A program made the position numbers and the translations under genes. A DNA stretch of 64,000 bases. It comes from Thozetella sp. PMI_491 (lineage: Eukaryota > Ascomycota > Sordariomycetes > Chaetosphaeriales > Chaetosphaeriaceae). Positions 33,400 through 43,695 of this stretch are shown here, one piece after another (positions within the stretch are counted from its first letter, which is position 1; every line of letters begins with the position of its first letter). The stretch spans positions 186,001-250,000 of the forward strand of contig MU270045.1 of assembly GCA_021432635.1 (NCBI GenBank), given 5' to 3'. A model generated the notes under the pieces. That model was not told the DNA's origin and did no database searches. It saw only the letters and a program-made list of their open reading frames with translations.

Positions 33400-34595
33400 A
33401 TGGCTGCAATGATACCTCACATATTCCCCTCGAGCCCTGGATTCACCGAAGCCGACTTACCTGATCAGAGCGGAAAGGTGTGTTCAGAGCCTGTGCCCAA
33501 TGGAACCACCCAGGGCTGATTTGGACCTCTTCCAGGTGTTCATCGTGACCGGGAGTTCAGGGGGGTTAGGCAAGGAGCTTGCCAACATCCTCTATTCGAA
33601 GAACTCCAAAGTATACATCGCAGCGCGATCCGAAGCCAAGGCCAACGCCGCCATCGACGAAATTCGCGAGAGGTTCCCTGCCTCGTCCGGCGAACTTGTT
33701 TACTTGCATCTGGATTTGAACGATTTGTCCACCATCAAGAAGACGGCAGAAGAGTTCCTTGCGAAGGAGCAACGTCTGGACGTTCTGTGGAATAATGCCG
33801 GTGTGATGGTACCTCCTCAAGGCTCAACAACAGCACAAGGCTATGAGCTGCAGATGGGAACCAACTGCGTCGCACCGTTCCTCTTGACCCGCTACCTATA
33901 CCCTACCCTACTTGCTACGGCCAAGAGGGCGCCACTAAACTCCGTGCGTGTGGTATGGGTTTCTTCCGGTGTCGCCCAAATTGCGCCCAATCCAGCCATC
34001 GATTTCTCGAACTTGGACTTCCAGCGAGAAGAAAGTGCCTGGCAAAAATACACTCGAAGCAAGGCCGGCAACGTTCTTCTTGCTGCCGAGGGCGCAAGAA
34101 GGAGTAAAGACGCCGGCGATGGGATAATACATGTGGTATGTCAAAGCTTTGGACGAAATACCTGTATTCTAATGCTTCTTGCCGACAGAGTCCCGATCCT
34201 GGCGCTCTAAGAACCGATCTTCAGAAGAACACGCCATTTCTGCAACTTCTGGTGATAGTAAGTCCCTTCTTTCTTGTTCTATACAAGACATATAGCTCAT
34301 CTTCATCTGTTTAGAAAACATTTTTACGAGAAGCCAAATTCGGGGCATACACCGAGTTGTTCGCTGGCTTCCATCCTGCTATAAACGGCGAGCTACAGAA
34401 TGTCTGGGGTGAGTCTGCCGATCTGCTGCATTAGACATCTTACCACGGGCATATTAGATTAGGGAAAAAACTGACGTTTCAATTGTTTTAGTTGCGCCGT
34501 TTGGTAAAATAGGGAAATGCAGGAAAGATCTGCTGGAAGAGGAAATAGGACGACAATTCTGGGAGTGGATCGAAGCTCAGGTTGCAATATATTGA
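33400..34595 (+). CDS. Short-chain dehydrogenase, retinol dehydrogenase/WWOX-like
   Basis: Five exons: 33400-33477, 33536-34135, 34189-34257, 34315-34408, 34492-34595; 314 residues. The N-terminal part MAAMIPHIFPSSPGFTEADLPD precedes SGKVFIVTGSSGGLGKELA (TGxxxGxG loop), then YIAARSEAKANAAI, LDLNDLSTIKKTAEEFL, LWNNAGVM, the catalytic Ser in VWVSSGV, and YTRSK with active-site Tyr and Lys. After the third exon boundary SPDPGALRTDLQ gives the usual post-PG segment, and the C-terminus YTELFAGFHP..NGELQNVWVAPFGKI matches the fungal subgroup. Splices at all four introns restore frame and family sequence. It is probably an NAD(P)-dependent alcohol or ketone oxidoreductase; substrate unknown. This layout is common in fungal secondary-metabolite clusters. 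Confidence 0.92.
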
Positions 34596-35518
34596 TAGAT
34601 GTGGTGTGCGGGGCAGAAAGCTCTTCAATGACGATGTATATGGTTTAAGTGCGCTGTGTGTTGCCTATTTGCATTAAGATTAGCTTACGAACTACCATCT
34701 CTCGCTGCCACTTCCCCAGTGATGACTGAACTGCTTTTCCAGTAAAGAGGTCGTTCCCATACCAGGTACAGGATACTTACATAAAGATAGAGTTGCCGCA
34801 TCAAAGGCCGAGATATCATTCCTACGGTCATGGTTAGTAAATTGCGAGCCTGTACTTCGTATAGCTATTCAAGCCTCACACATTAATTCCCCGTTTCTGA
34901 GAGCCAAATAGAATTCGGCATGATGACAAATAATAGTTGAATAGGGCAGAACAAATGCTGGAATGAGTTAAAGACCACCGAGGTCCTCACACAATATCAG
35001 AGAACTAGGTTTGAGCCCTACCATTCCGCTCGGTATAGATGCCAAAATTACTACTTCCAAGGAATATCATCTCCCTCTCCTTGTGAGAATGCTTTGCATA
35101 TTCTCATACTCGCTTCGGGCATACCAGATGGTCGTGTCAGCGGAAGGAGCAGCACTTATGATGCGTCGCTGTCTCAAGAGTGTTGCCAGTTTATGCAATT
35201 TAGTCAGCTTAGTGCCGCTCAACAAACACCGGAGGGAATTCGACGCAGCAGTATGGGCTTCTCCGGCAAACGTCTATCTCATGTCGGTCACCCGGCGCAT
35301 ATCGCAATCCAACAGCGGGCCATTTCCATCGGAAGAGCTGGCTGGTCTGACACCGTGCGTCATTCACCATTGATGCCAGCGAAGAGGAATTGGTGGTAAA
35401 AAAATGACCGGTACAAGATCAACGTCCGGTCGACGAGAACTACATGAATTATTAACGTCTCGGTGATGTCCTTCTCTAGAAGTGGGGTGCCAAGATACTT
35501 CTAGTCCCGCCCTTTTCA
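34596..35518. other. Gene-free stretch
   Basis: A 120-codon plus frame at 35011-35373 and a 101-codon frame overlapping it lack recognisable motifs. No other features. Confidence 0.35.
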
Positions 35519-36123
35519 ATGTTTGTCAAATATCTTATCGATCTTTGCGCAGGACGCAGGAGAAGACTAGAACTTTTGATGCGCCGGATGTCTGAGAACA
35601 GGGACGAAGCAACACAGCGATTGTATTCTGCTTGCGGAAGGCTCGTTGACGTATTCATCGAGCTCCGGCCCAGCCATGAGGATATCAACCACGCATTCTT
35701 CAGTTTTCGTCTCTCTAGGCTCGACTCACTTGCAACTCCGTTTGGCGAGCCTGTGTGTGTGATGGTAGATCGGCTAATCGCGGCGGGGGCCAATACTAAC
35801 GTACGTCAGCAAGCACGGGTTGGCCCGACAGCACTGCATTGCACCAACTACGTCGAATTTATAGGAGCCACGCAATGGACAACTCATATTCTTCCTCTCA
35901 TACGAGAAGGTGCTTCTGTCGGAAACGGGAACTCCTCGGTTTAGTGATTAAGCAAGTAGCGGATCCGTTCCTCGTCTGCGCCGGCCAGACAGCGGTTGAT
36001 GTCCTAGAGATGGCAATTGACAAGCGTATACATAATGGTAGTGCAAAATGCTTATTGGCTCTTAGTATGATTTTGACAGAAAAGAGAGTCATGGATGAGG
36101 CGATATGTAAATCGACGGGATAA
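35519..36123 (+). pseudogene. Ankyrin-like gene remnant
   Basis: Frame 35519-35944 contains VDRLIAAGANTNVR..GPTALH, which fits one ankyrin unit (loop G-A-N plus TALH), preceded by a helical region with LIDLCAGRRRRLELLMRRM. A shifted frame from about 35930 to 36123 continues with QTAVDVLEMAIDKRIHNGSAKCLLALSMIL, again like a helical repeat. The two frames do not join by an evident intron and no complete domain is present. A remnant of an ankyrin-repeat protein is the best guess. It is not adjacent or collinear with the bANK gene. Confidence 0.35.
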
Positions 36124-36588
36124 CAACCGATAGCCACTGGGGCGTTCCCTTTGGCTGGATTGCGAAACTTGCGCCTAGGTCTGGTCCACGGAGACGTTTG
36201 TCGGAGGAGCTCTGGGTGACCTAGCTGCGTTTCCTGATTGGTAGTCAGTTAGGATCGGTTTCTTATCGGAGTTCTCTAATACCCGGAATGAAACTATTTA
36301 AAATTCGCTGCGTAAAATCCTACATGGTTGCAAGTAACTTGTGCTACATTGAAGACGTGAGGTAGGTCATTAAATTAACTGCAATGGCTGTCTGATTAGG
36401 GCAATCTTTTTTTCTAATTTGTACTGTTTACAGTATGCTCTCAAAGTTAGCCTTTGGTGCCCTTTCAAGATTATGGCACTGCGGAAGAGACTCTAGTCTG
36501 ATGAGGCTTTCGTATAGACTGCTCTTGCTACCCGGCCTGCCATAAGCGCCCGCCAATGCTATCTGTAGGACGATCACAGAACGGCAGT
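36124..36588. other. Gene-free stretch downstream of the Zn2Cys6 gene
   Basis: Nothing is recognised except likely 3-prime flanking sequence of the minus-strand factor. Confidence 0.35.
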
Positions 36589-37596
36589 CTATGGCACCCA
36601 GCCTAGTTGTTCGATCGGCCACCTGATCCAAAGCCTATGAGTCGGGTCGAGAAGCATATAGATGCGTTTAATGACATGCACGGCCCAGCCCTCCACCCAC
36701 CAGTACTTCTCCAAGTGTTTTACTAGAACGGTATAAAAGGCAAGGACGCAGAGCGCCTCCCCATCTGCGTTCTTTAGTAACTTCAAATAGCTGTCACTGA
36801 TGAGAAACAACCAAGTATAAAATCCGCGGAGCCTGTCCTCTTCCTTGAGCTGCAACTCCTCGGCGCTGAAGAGAAACGTATAACTTCTCTTTAGGGCAGT
36901 GACTGCTTCTACTAGGGTCTTTCGCTTGCTTGGGTCGTTTGCAGTGTTCTTGTTGATCAGTTCATCCAGATCATTGAGCGCTTCGTGATCTCGCGGCGAA
37001 TGCGAGCACCAGAACTCAAAGCTAGATGCGGTAGTTTGAAAGATGAGCGACACTGGGGACGACAGGATGGCGCTGTTTGCCTCGCGCAGGACATGCATTC
37101 CCCTTAGAAGATAGAGCCATTCGGGCACAACACCATTTCCAACCAGCAGTATATCGTCGGCATTCTTTGGCTTTGCGAGACTGAAAAACAAGGTTAAAAG
37201 CCCAAACAAGAAAAGTTGGCTGCAGTTTTGTGCGGTAACGCTGGAAATTAGCGGGAGGGCCTTTGCTAAGGAGGAAGAGTGGTATTCAGTTGCGCGAGCA
37301 ACGAGCTCCTGTCTCTCGGGGTTATAGCGTGCGATGTGGAGCGCCGAGAGTGCGAAGATGCCGTCAAGGATGTAGTCGGTGGTCAGTGCAATTTGCGGGA
37401 CAAGGACACGCCACATGGTGAGCACTTCAGTCTCCGAAGAGAGAGTGGCGGCAGTGGAAACGGTGAAATTATGAAGGAGTTCGAGACTGAGGCGGCTGGA
37501 CTCGTGGGTTGAGGTCTGTATCGGAGGAGACCGCACAAAGTCGCATTCGACGCCTTTCCTAAGGCAGTTTCGACAAGCCGGCCTCTGCTCGTCGCA
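36589..37596 (-). CDS. Zn2Cys6 transcription factor, first half of zinc cluster not found
   Basis: The exon 37596-36589 encodes 335 residues from CDEQRPACRNCLRKGVECDFV, the second half of a Gal4-type zinc cluster (cysteines 3 to 6), through a central regulatory region like the Upc2 group (LELLHNFTVSTAATL, MWRVLVPQIALTTDYILDGIFALSALHIA) to TAG at 36589. The exon is preceded by a good acceptor (ctaaccgtgcacag, minus strand). This is where many fungal factors split the cluster after the RRIK part. The matching first exon with cysteines 1 and 2 could not be found in the next several hundred bases upstream, which contain a long G/C tract (37702-37729). Either the exon is far upstream, very divergent, or lost. 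It probably once controlled nearby metabolic genes. Confidence 0.75.
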   Translation of the reverse strand, partial: CDEQRPACRNCLRKGVECDFVRSPPIQTSTHESSRLSLELLHNFTVSTAATLSSETEVLTMWRVLVPQIALTTDYILDGIFALSALHIARYNPERQELVARATEYHSSSLAKALPLISSVTAQNCSQLFLFGLLTLFFSLAKPKNADDILLVGNGVVPEWLYLLRGMHVLREANSAILSSPVSLIFQTTASSFEFWCSHSPRDHEALNDLDELINKNTANDPSKRKTLVEAVTALKRSYTFLFSAEELQLKEEDRLRGFYTWLFLISDSYLKLLKNADGEALCVLAFYTVLVKHLEKYWWVEGWAVHVIKRIYMLLDPTHRLWIRWPIEQLGWVP

Positions 37597-38299
37597 CTGT
37601 GCACGGTTAGTTGGTGTACGACGCTGCCCGGTAAGTTTGAAATTGGCATCTTGCATTGAGAGTCCTTATCGATGCGAACCGATCGTCTATGGCAAGGGAC
37701 AGGGGGCGGGAGGGGGGGGGGGCGGGGGGCAGTGCATTGTTTGCTCTACATGCAACTTGCCTTGATCTTTCTCGATTTGCAAGGTCCGCATCCAGTTCTA
37801 GATTTGGTATGCCATTTACGGCGGGCACCTGAAGCAGTAGTAGTATCACTCGGCTCAGACATTTTGTCTGGTGCAGCCGTAGAATGCCCTCGTCGATGGT
37901 GGCAATTCGAGTCGACAGTGCGCTAGTGTTGGCGGTAGGTATCGTCAGGAACGAGGATCCGACGAATGCGAAGGAATCTGTTACAGATGTGGACTTTGTG
38001 CTGCGTACGATAATGCAAGACAAATGGACCCGTGCCAACGATAAGCGGGGTTCGCGGCCTCCCGGGCCGCACAAACGGTCCAGGTTACGTAACAACAGCT
38101 TCGTGGGGGCATGGTTAATGTTTACTACAAGGTCTACGGAGTAGCCACAGCAAAGCCAGCGCTCCAGGAGAGAGGCAACCATCCAGCACAAATATAGCCG
38201 GGAGATTAGCAGTTGCGACACGTTAAAATTTGCATTTCTCGATAGCACAGTGGACTAGCTAGGCAATTTACTTTTCAGCACTATATCGGTATCGAACTA
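37597..38299. other. Upstream region of the Zn2Cys6 gene with a G-rich tract
   Basis: At 37702-37729 the plus strand carries G5-C-G3-A-G11-C-G6, four G runs able to form a quadruplex. Long minus frames here (38248-37607) carry no zinc-cluster start and look incidental. Confidence 0.4.
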
Positions 38300-39688
38300 G
38301 CATTTATGCTTGTGTTTGTGATGGAACACCCGTTGGAGACGTATGTCCCACCAAGTACCGCCAACAGAAATGCCCAGGCCCCAGGGGTGGCCGTTGTCTC
38401 TGTGAGCTACGTGGCCCGCCGATGGTGTTTCGCTGGTAAGTCATGCTGACCCCAGCATCACAGTAGCGGGACACTAGGGCATCTGTTTCGTTGATAGGGC
38501 TGATCTCGTTCATGGTCGACTTGTAGACGAACATGGGCATCTGGGGTATCCCGTGGTAGCCCATGCGTCCGTCGTTGTTAAGAAGTCTAATGAGCGACGC
38601 TTCTTTCAAGAAAGCATCCCCGTCCTTGAAGTAAGCAAATTTCTTTCGGTTGGCAAAGGCTACCTCAGTTTCGGACGGTAATTAGTTGACCACGCCTAGA
38701 AATGTTGTCATGTGGTATGTTTGGTTCAGGTTGAGGTGCGAGACGAGGGCGGCACGCGCTTCTGGCCACTGCGACGTTAGTCCAACCATGCCGGGCGGCG
38801 TAAGGCTAGCCCACGCTTGACGCGAGCAGTAATGTAGAACCGTTAGGATGTTCGGTATCATCCCTTCTATTTCCATGCCACCAAAGGTCAGCTCTGGTGC
38901 GTACAGTGGTGCCAACTCTCCTGCCCACTCGCTGGCAAGTGCTCCGCCCGAAAAGCCCCACATTGCAGAACGGACGGAACTGCTATTTCTTAACCTAAAC
39001 CCGGCAGAGATGATAGTACTTATTCCGTCCATCGTTGCATATCCTAAGGTCATTCCCACAGTAACTGTACGGGGGGGCCAAGAAGTGGCAAGATGTCAGC
39101 AAGAGCTAAACGATTCAACGGGATAACCCATTTGCTCTCACATGATGAGAGCGGCCCCTCGTAATCTAGTACGCATAGGTAGAGGCCCGGCAGTAAGAGC
39201 CTAACCCATTTCAGATTCCTGGGAAACGCCGGAGCCGAGCGGTTTCCCTATCGAGCTGTGGAGAGAGTAACTTGGGCTGGCGTCAAGGTCCGCCGAATCG
39301 TAAGGGATCTGATACGAGAGTAGGGAGCACGCGGCTCCCGGACCATCACCACATGGCAGAGGGTCTTGGGGTATAAAGAGGGCTGTCACGGCCCAAGATG
39401 GCATTAGCCGGCTCTCGGTCGTCCGGTACATAATATTATACACGGCTACAGTATTGTTGAGGGGATTCACCCAGTTACTCAACGCCGCACGAATGCGCAA
39501 GCTAGCGCCGGGAGTAGTGGACTCGAAGTTCAGCAGGCCTCTATACCACAAGTCTTATTTCGGGGCAATGGGATTTAGGGTGATACGCTCGACCAACCAA
39601 CATGACTAGCGGGCTCACGGGTCCTCGTTCTAACGAATAGGTTGCTAAAGGCTGTCCATAGTATGAAGATAGCGCTGAGATAGTTCAT
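38300..39688 (-). pseudogene. Broken secretory lipase (LIP family)
   Basis: A minus-strand gene of the fungal secretory lipase family. The start at 39688 gives a leader (MNYLSAIFILWTAFSNLF). The N-terminal lid-side region (39551-39201) has LFIPQDPLPCGDGP and SYQIPYDSADLDASPSYSLH. DYEGPLSSFTVGMTLGYATMDG is restored by an intron from about 39117 to 39064. The nucleophile elbow is MWGFSGGALASEWAGELAP (Ser in GFSGG). The C-terminal part holds GIPQMPMFVYKSTMNEISP and YCDAGVSMTYQRNT. It is broken: a frame change between LHSSIGKPLG and the DYEGP block (about 39200), an in-frame TAA at 38684-38682 with family-like sequence on both sides, and one extra base near 38417 that shifts the final GGHVAHRDNG..WGLG segment out of frame. 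The leader and first exon also do not join cleanly. These lipases are secreted triacylglycerol hydrolases. Confidence 0.8.
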
Positions 39689-40859
39689 GGTAGCTGGAAC
39701 TGGGATTTTCTGAGCAGCCGCACGAGTAAACTCATCTCACGCGAAAAGGCCTTTGGTGGAGAAGGCGTGTATGACATATGGGATTTATCTTGATGCATGC
39801 TCACTGGTGCTATTACGTACAGCATCTAAGCACAGAAATAGAGGAGATCCGTTGGCTAATAAAGCGAAAGGTCGTTGCATTCGTCGCTTGTTCGTATCGG
39901 TTTGGCTTCCACAGCCGCCAATGCAGTGATGACATATACACTAAACGCTTACGGTACTTTGTATGACGAGGTAAGGGCAATCGCTGATAGACTCTGCATC
40001 CCATCGAGAGGACCGAACTCGGTATTGCTAATTGGCTCCTTTCTACATCACCCTAGCTGGTCCTCGACAAGGAGAGGAGAAAGTGAGGAAACATGATAAG
40101 TCTGGTCAATCGTGATCCATATTTACAAGCTAGACAAGGTAGCCCAAGCTATTTCAAGATTGCCTGCCTGGCCCCGCATCTCTCTGTACCTTAGGTTTCG
40201 CCGAGAATACCCCGCCTGCTTGCGTCATTGCCTTCGGCGGTAGCCACAGCGTGGGAAGAACATGTCGCGAGCCTGACCCGAGGAGAGTAGCCTAGCTTTC
40301 TTTGTTTTCCTCCTTCCTATAGTTACCCATGCTCGAGGGGTACATCAGCTCGGCAGGAAGTGGGGCCAGACGAATTTATCCGAGAATCCGACGTAAACGA
40401 GAGCCGCATCTCATCCCCCATAACGTTAGCGTCGAATCAGGGATGGATCAGCCAGGAATCCGATCCGAACGGGAACCGCATCTTGATCATATCACAAGCC
40501 GGGCCTATAGCGTCGAGTTCTCTACGAAAAATATGGCTTGCGATCAGTGCTAGTCATGCTGATTTTACTAGTCAGAAGATTCAATTGTACCGCAACCTCA
40601 AAAGGTCGTAAGCGAAGATACATTGGATCTGCCTCGGTCCCCGCCGACGCTCTACGTGACCAATGGCGGCTGGCACTGCGCTATTCCTCGGCGCTCGGGG
40701 CTAACTTGGCCACATTTCTACATAGCAGATAAGCGCCGATAAAGGCTGGATGCTCGTGTAGATGTGAGTCTATAAATACCCATCTAAGACAGATTGAAAG
40801 GATGGTACGGGACACGCATTGGTTTTACCAGTATTCGAAGTGGAAGAGCCGAGACAAAA
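39689..40859. other. Gene-free stretch with a degenerate 72-base duplication
   Basis: A segment starting near 40384 (GAATCCGAcg..AAACGAGAGCCGCATCT) is repeated about 72 bases later near 40456 with several substitutions. Both copies are open in two frames, but no protein family is recognised. Otherwise empty. Confidence 0.35.
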
Positions 40860-42817
40860 ATGCATCTCCCATGGAACCAAGCCTCTCTATATGTCTTGTC
40901 ATTTAGTTCATTGGCTGGGAGGCGGGCCTTAGCAAAGACAGAGACGCCATTAAACTGCAAGTGTGTAAGTCATCTAGAAGCAACTCGAAGCGCTTCTTTT
41001 CTAACGATGCGGTCTCCATCAGAGCCCCACTGACAGCTGCTGGCCGTCGGACCTTGCATTCGACACCCTGAACAATACTGTGTCCGGTCAACTCATTCGC
41101 GCAGTTCCACCAGCAGCTGTTTGCTATCCGGACCAGCCAAACTATAATTTATCTGCCTGCCAGGCTGTATGGTCGAGCTGGAATAGCTCCGCGTGGCACG
41201 CCGCGGATCCGGTCAGCATTGATTGGCCTTGGTTCGCAAACAATTCCTGTCCGCCAATTAACTCGGATGGCATAAGCATCACGGGAGACCCAGATGCAGG
41301 TCAAAATGGATGCACCATAGGGGGCTACCCTGTATACGTGTTAAATGCCACAGAGCCAACTCAGATACAGACCGTGGTCAAGTTTGCTAACCGACACAAT
41401 CTTCGGCTCAACATCAAAGCCACCGGGCATTCATTCCAAGGAAGAAGTACGGCTTACGGGAGCATCTCGTAAGTTCGCTTGCTCAAAATGAATCTCAAAT
41501 GAAACTGTTTCATCTAATGGCATCAGAATATGGACACATAACTACCGTGGGGCTGAATGGCACGACAACTTCCAGGCAGATGGCTGCCGGGCGACACATA
41601 CGACGCAGATGGCAGTTACCCTTGCTGCTGGCGAGCATGTTAAAGATGCTTACCAGTTTACGTCTCAATATAATGCAATTGTCGTGGCTGGGTCCGATGA
41701 AAATGTCGGGATCATGGGCTGGTTCCAAGGGGGCGGTCACGGCTGGCTGTCTAGCTCGTACGGCATGGGAGTCGACAACGTTCTTCAGGTGAAGATGGTC
41801 ACACCTACGGGGGAGTATCTGACCGCGAATGCCTGCCAGAACCGGGATCTTTTCTGGGCAGTTCGCGGCGGCGGTGGAGGCACATGGGGTGTTGTGACGG
41901 AAGTCACCATGAAAGCATACCCCTCACCTCGGACGACAACTCACTCGTTCACTCTCGTTGCGTCATCGAACTCTAGTGCTTCTACCTTTTTCGACATTGC
42001 GGCCGGTATATTCTCGGAGTTTCCACGCCTCAAGGACGGTGGTTTCCAGGGTTTCATGTATATCTACCCTCCAGGATATGCCGCGGCTGGGTGGGTGTTC
42101 ACATGGACCCTCAACTTATACAATAAACCCAACGGCACAGCACAAAAGCTTTTCACTCCTATTGCAAAGTTGTTGGACCCCCTTAACGGCACGGTTCTTA
42201 GTTACAAAACCTCCACCAAACACGCGTCTAGCTTCTGGGGCATGTGGGGCGCGGCAGAAGACACTCAACCCGTGGCCTGGATTAGCCCAGCGATGGGTTC
42301 ACGGCTGCTGCCTGGGAGCGCGGTAACTGATCAAAAACGCCTCTCCTCGGTGCTTACCAACATGTCGATGCCCGCACTAGGTGGCTCCGTCGTGCTGATC
42401 CAGTCGCTGTTCATAGCCAACAGCGATCGTCGTAACGAAAGCGCTAGCGTGTCCATGAACGAGGCCTGGCGCGATGCTGTCACTCACATGATCGTCCTAG
42501 AGGGCTTCCCCGACTGGGAAGACTACATCCAGGCTCAACCAACACTGAACCGTATCACATATGACCGAGTTGGCCTGCTTCGTGAGTTAGCGCCTAATAG
42601 TGGTGCGTATGTCAATGAGGCCGACGCATTTGATCCGAACTGGCAGTATGATTTTTGGAGGGATAATTATCCGAGGCTCAGGGCCATCAAGCAGAAGTAT
42701 GACCCGAACTCGGTGTTGTGGTGCAAATCTTGTGTAGGTAGTGAAGAGTGGATGGAGCTTGACCCCCGCAGCGGCAAGCTTTGCAAGGCTGAGTGGGCGA
42801 AGAAATCGAAATTCTGA
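40860..42817 (+). CDS. Secreted FAD-linked oxidase (BBE-like, FAD_binding_4)
   Basis: Three exons, 40860-40964, 41023-41468 and 41527-42817, with two 58-nt introns; 613 residues. The start at 40860 gives a leader (SLYVLSFSSLAG). After it comes the disulfide-rich CKCSPTDSCWPSDLAFDTLN entry typical of fungal berberine-bridge-type oxidases. The FAD domain has YPVYVLNATEPTQIQTVVKFAN, LNIKATGHSFQGRS with His171 as the likely covalent FAD ligand, SIWTHNYRG formed across intron 2, GCRATHTTQMAVTLAAGEHV, and GWFQGGGHGWLSSSYGMGVDNVL. The substrate domain carries many N-glycosylation sites. The C-terminal YDPNSVLWCKSCVGSEEW is the BBE domain end. Such enzymes oxidise alkaloids, sugars or cluster intermediates with O2. 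It lies between two SDR genes and close to both regulators. Confidence 0.94.
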
Positions 42818-43695
42818 AAATAGAAGCAGCGCTGGCAAGGGGGAGGGGGCCAGCAGATTTGGATGATCCGCCGCATATTCTTAACTCTGTCTTTGACCTA
42901 GTCATTAGTGTGTACAAGATAAGAAGTAGTAAACAACTTATAGTTTGTATCTCCCTGGATTAAACTAATTTCGAGTCCTTTGGATTGATTTGTTAGGTTT
43001 GAGCTCTACCCCATGACTTATTATGAATTATATCCAGATACCGTTCCACCATTCTTAGGCCACACTTGCGACGTTAGCGTTATTTTTTATGCTTGTGAAG
43101 TCATGGCTTTTAAAATGAAATCATTTTGTACTTTAGACGTTTAGGCTGCTCGCCTAAGCATGGCTGTAGCGGACAATTACTCCTGCGGTGTGACTCTAGC
43201 TACACAACAGCCGAGAAGATATTTTGTAGCCTCTAAGCTCAACTAGTTGTAGTCGATAGGCAATAAAGAAGAGCTTTTTAGGTCTAGTCAATGACTCATG
43301 AAAGCCTAACCGTCGTGCTGATCTCTCAATCCGAGGCAAACCTCCCACAAACCGTGGACAGCCCCGCAGTGTTAGCCGGCCTACCTCATCATGTATATAA
43401 TTTAGCGGAATACCGCCAAGCCATTCGACGATGAGAACTTTATTGGATAAGCTCGGCTAAGCGCGTCTGTCCCTTAGCTCCATCTACTGCAGAGCTGCAG
43501 GAGAATCTTATCGCCGTGCCCGGCGGCTAAGAGATGCCAAATTGGCGGACCATTTCCCTTTAAAGTCTTGATATCGCCGTGCTTCCGCAGACGCTAGGCC
43601 ACACCTTTCCTCGTATACCGTATATACTCACTACTTGTGAAAAGGCATAGCTGTTACTGAAGTCGTTCGCCGCCCGGACCTAATCCAACGACAAA
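42818..43695. other. Intergenic stretch; TATA-like site before the next gene
   Basis: No gene. TATATA at about 43621-43626, some 70 bases upstream of the SDR start at 43696, is promoter-like. Confidence 0.35.

Noticed and set aside
37607-38248. 213-codon minus ORF considered as first exon of the Zn2Cys6 factor
   Set aside because: It contains no CxxC zinc-cluster start; only a chance Arg-rich run is near 37770, and the frame does not join in phase through a good donor.
41958-42326. 122-codon plus ORF
   Set aside because: Alternate frame inside the FAD oxidase exon.
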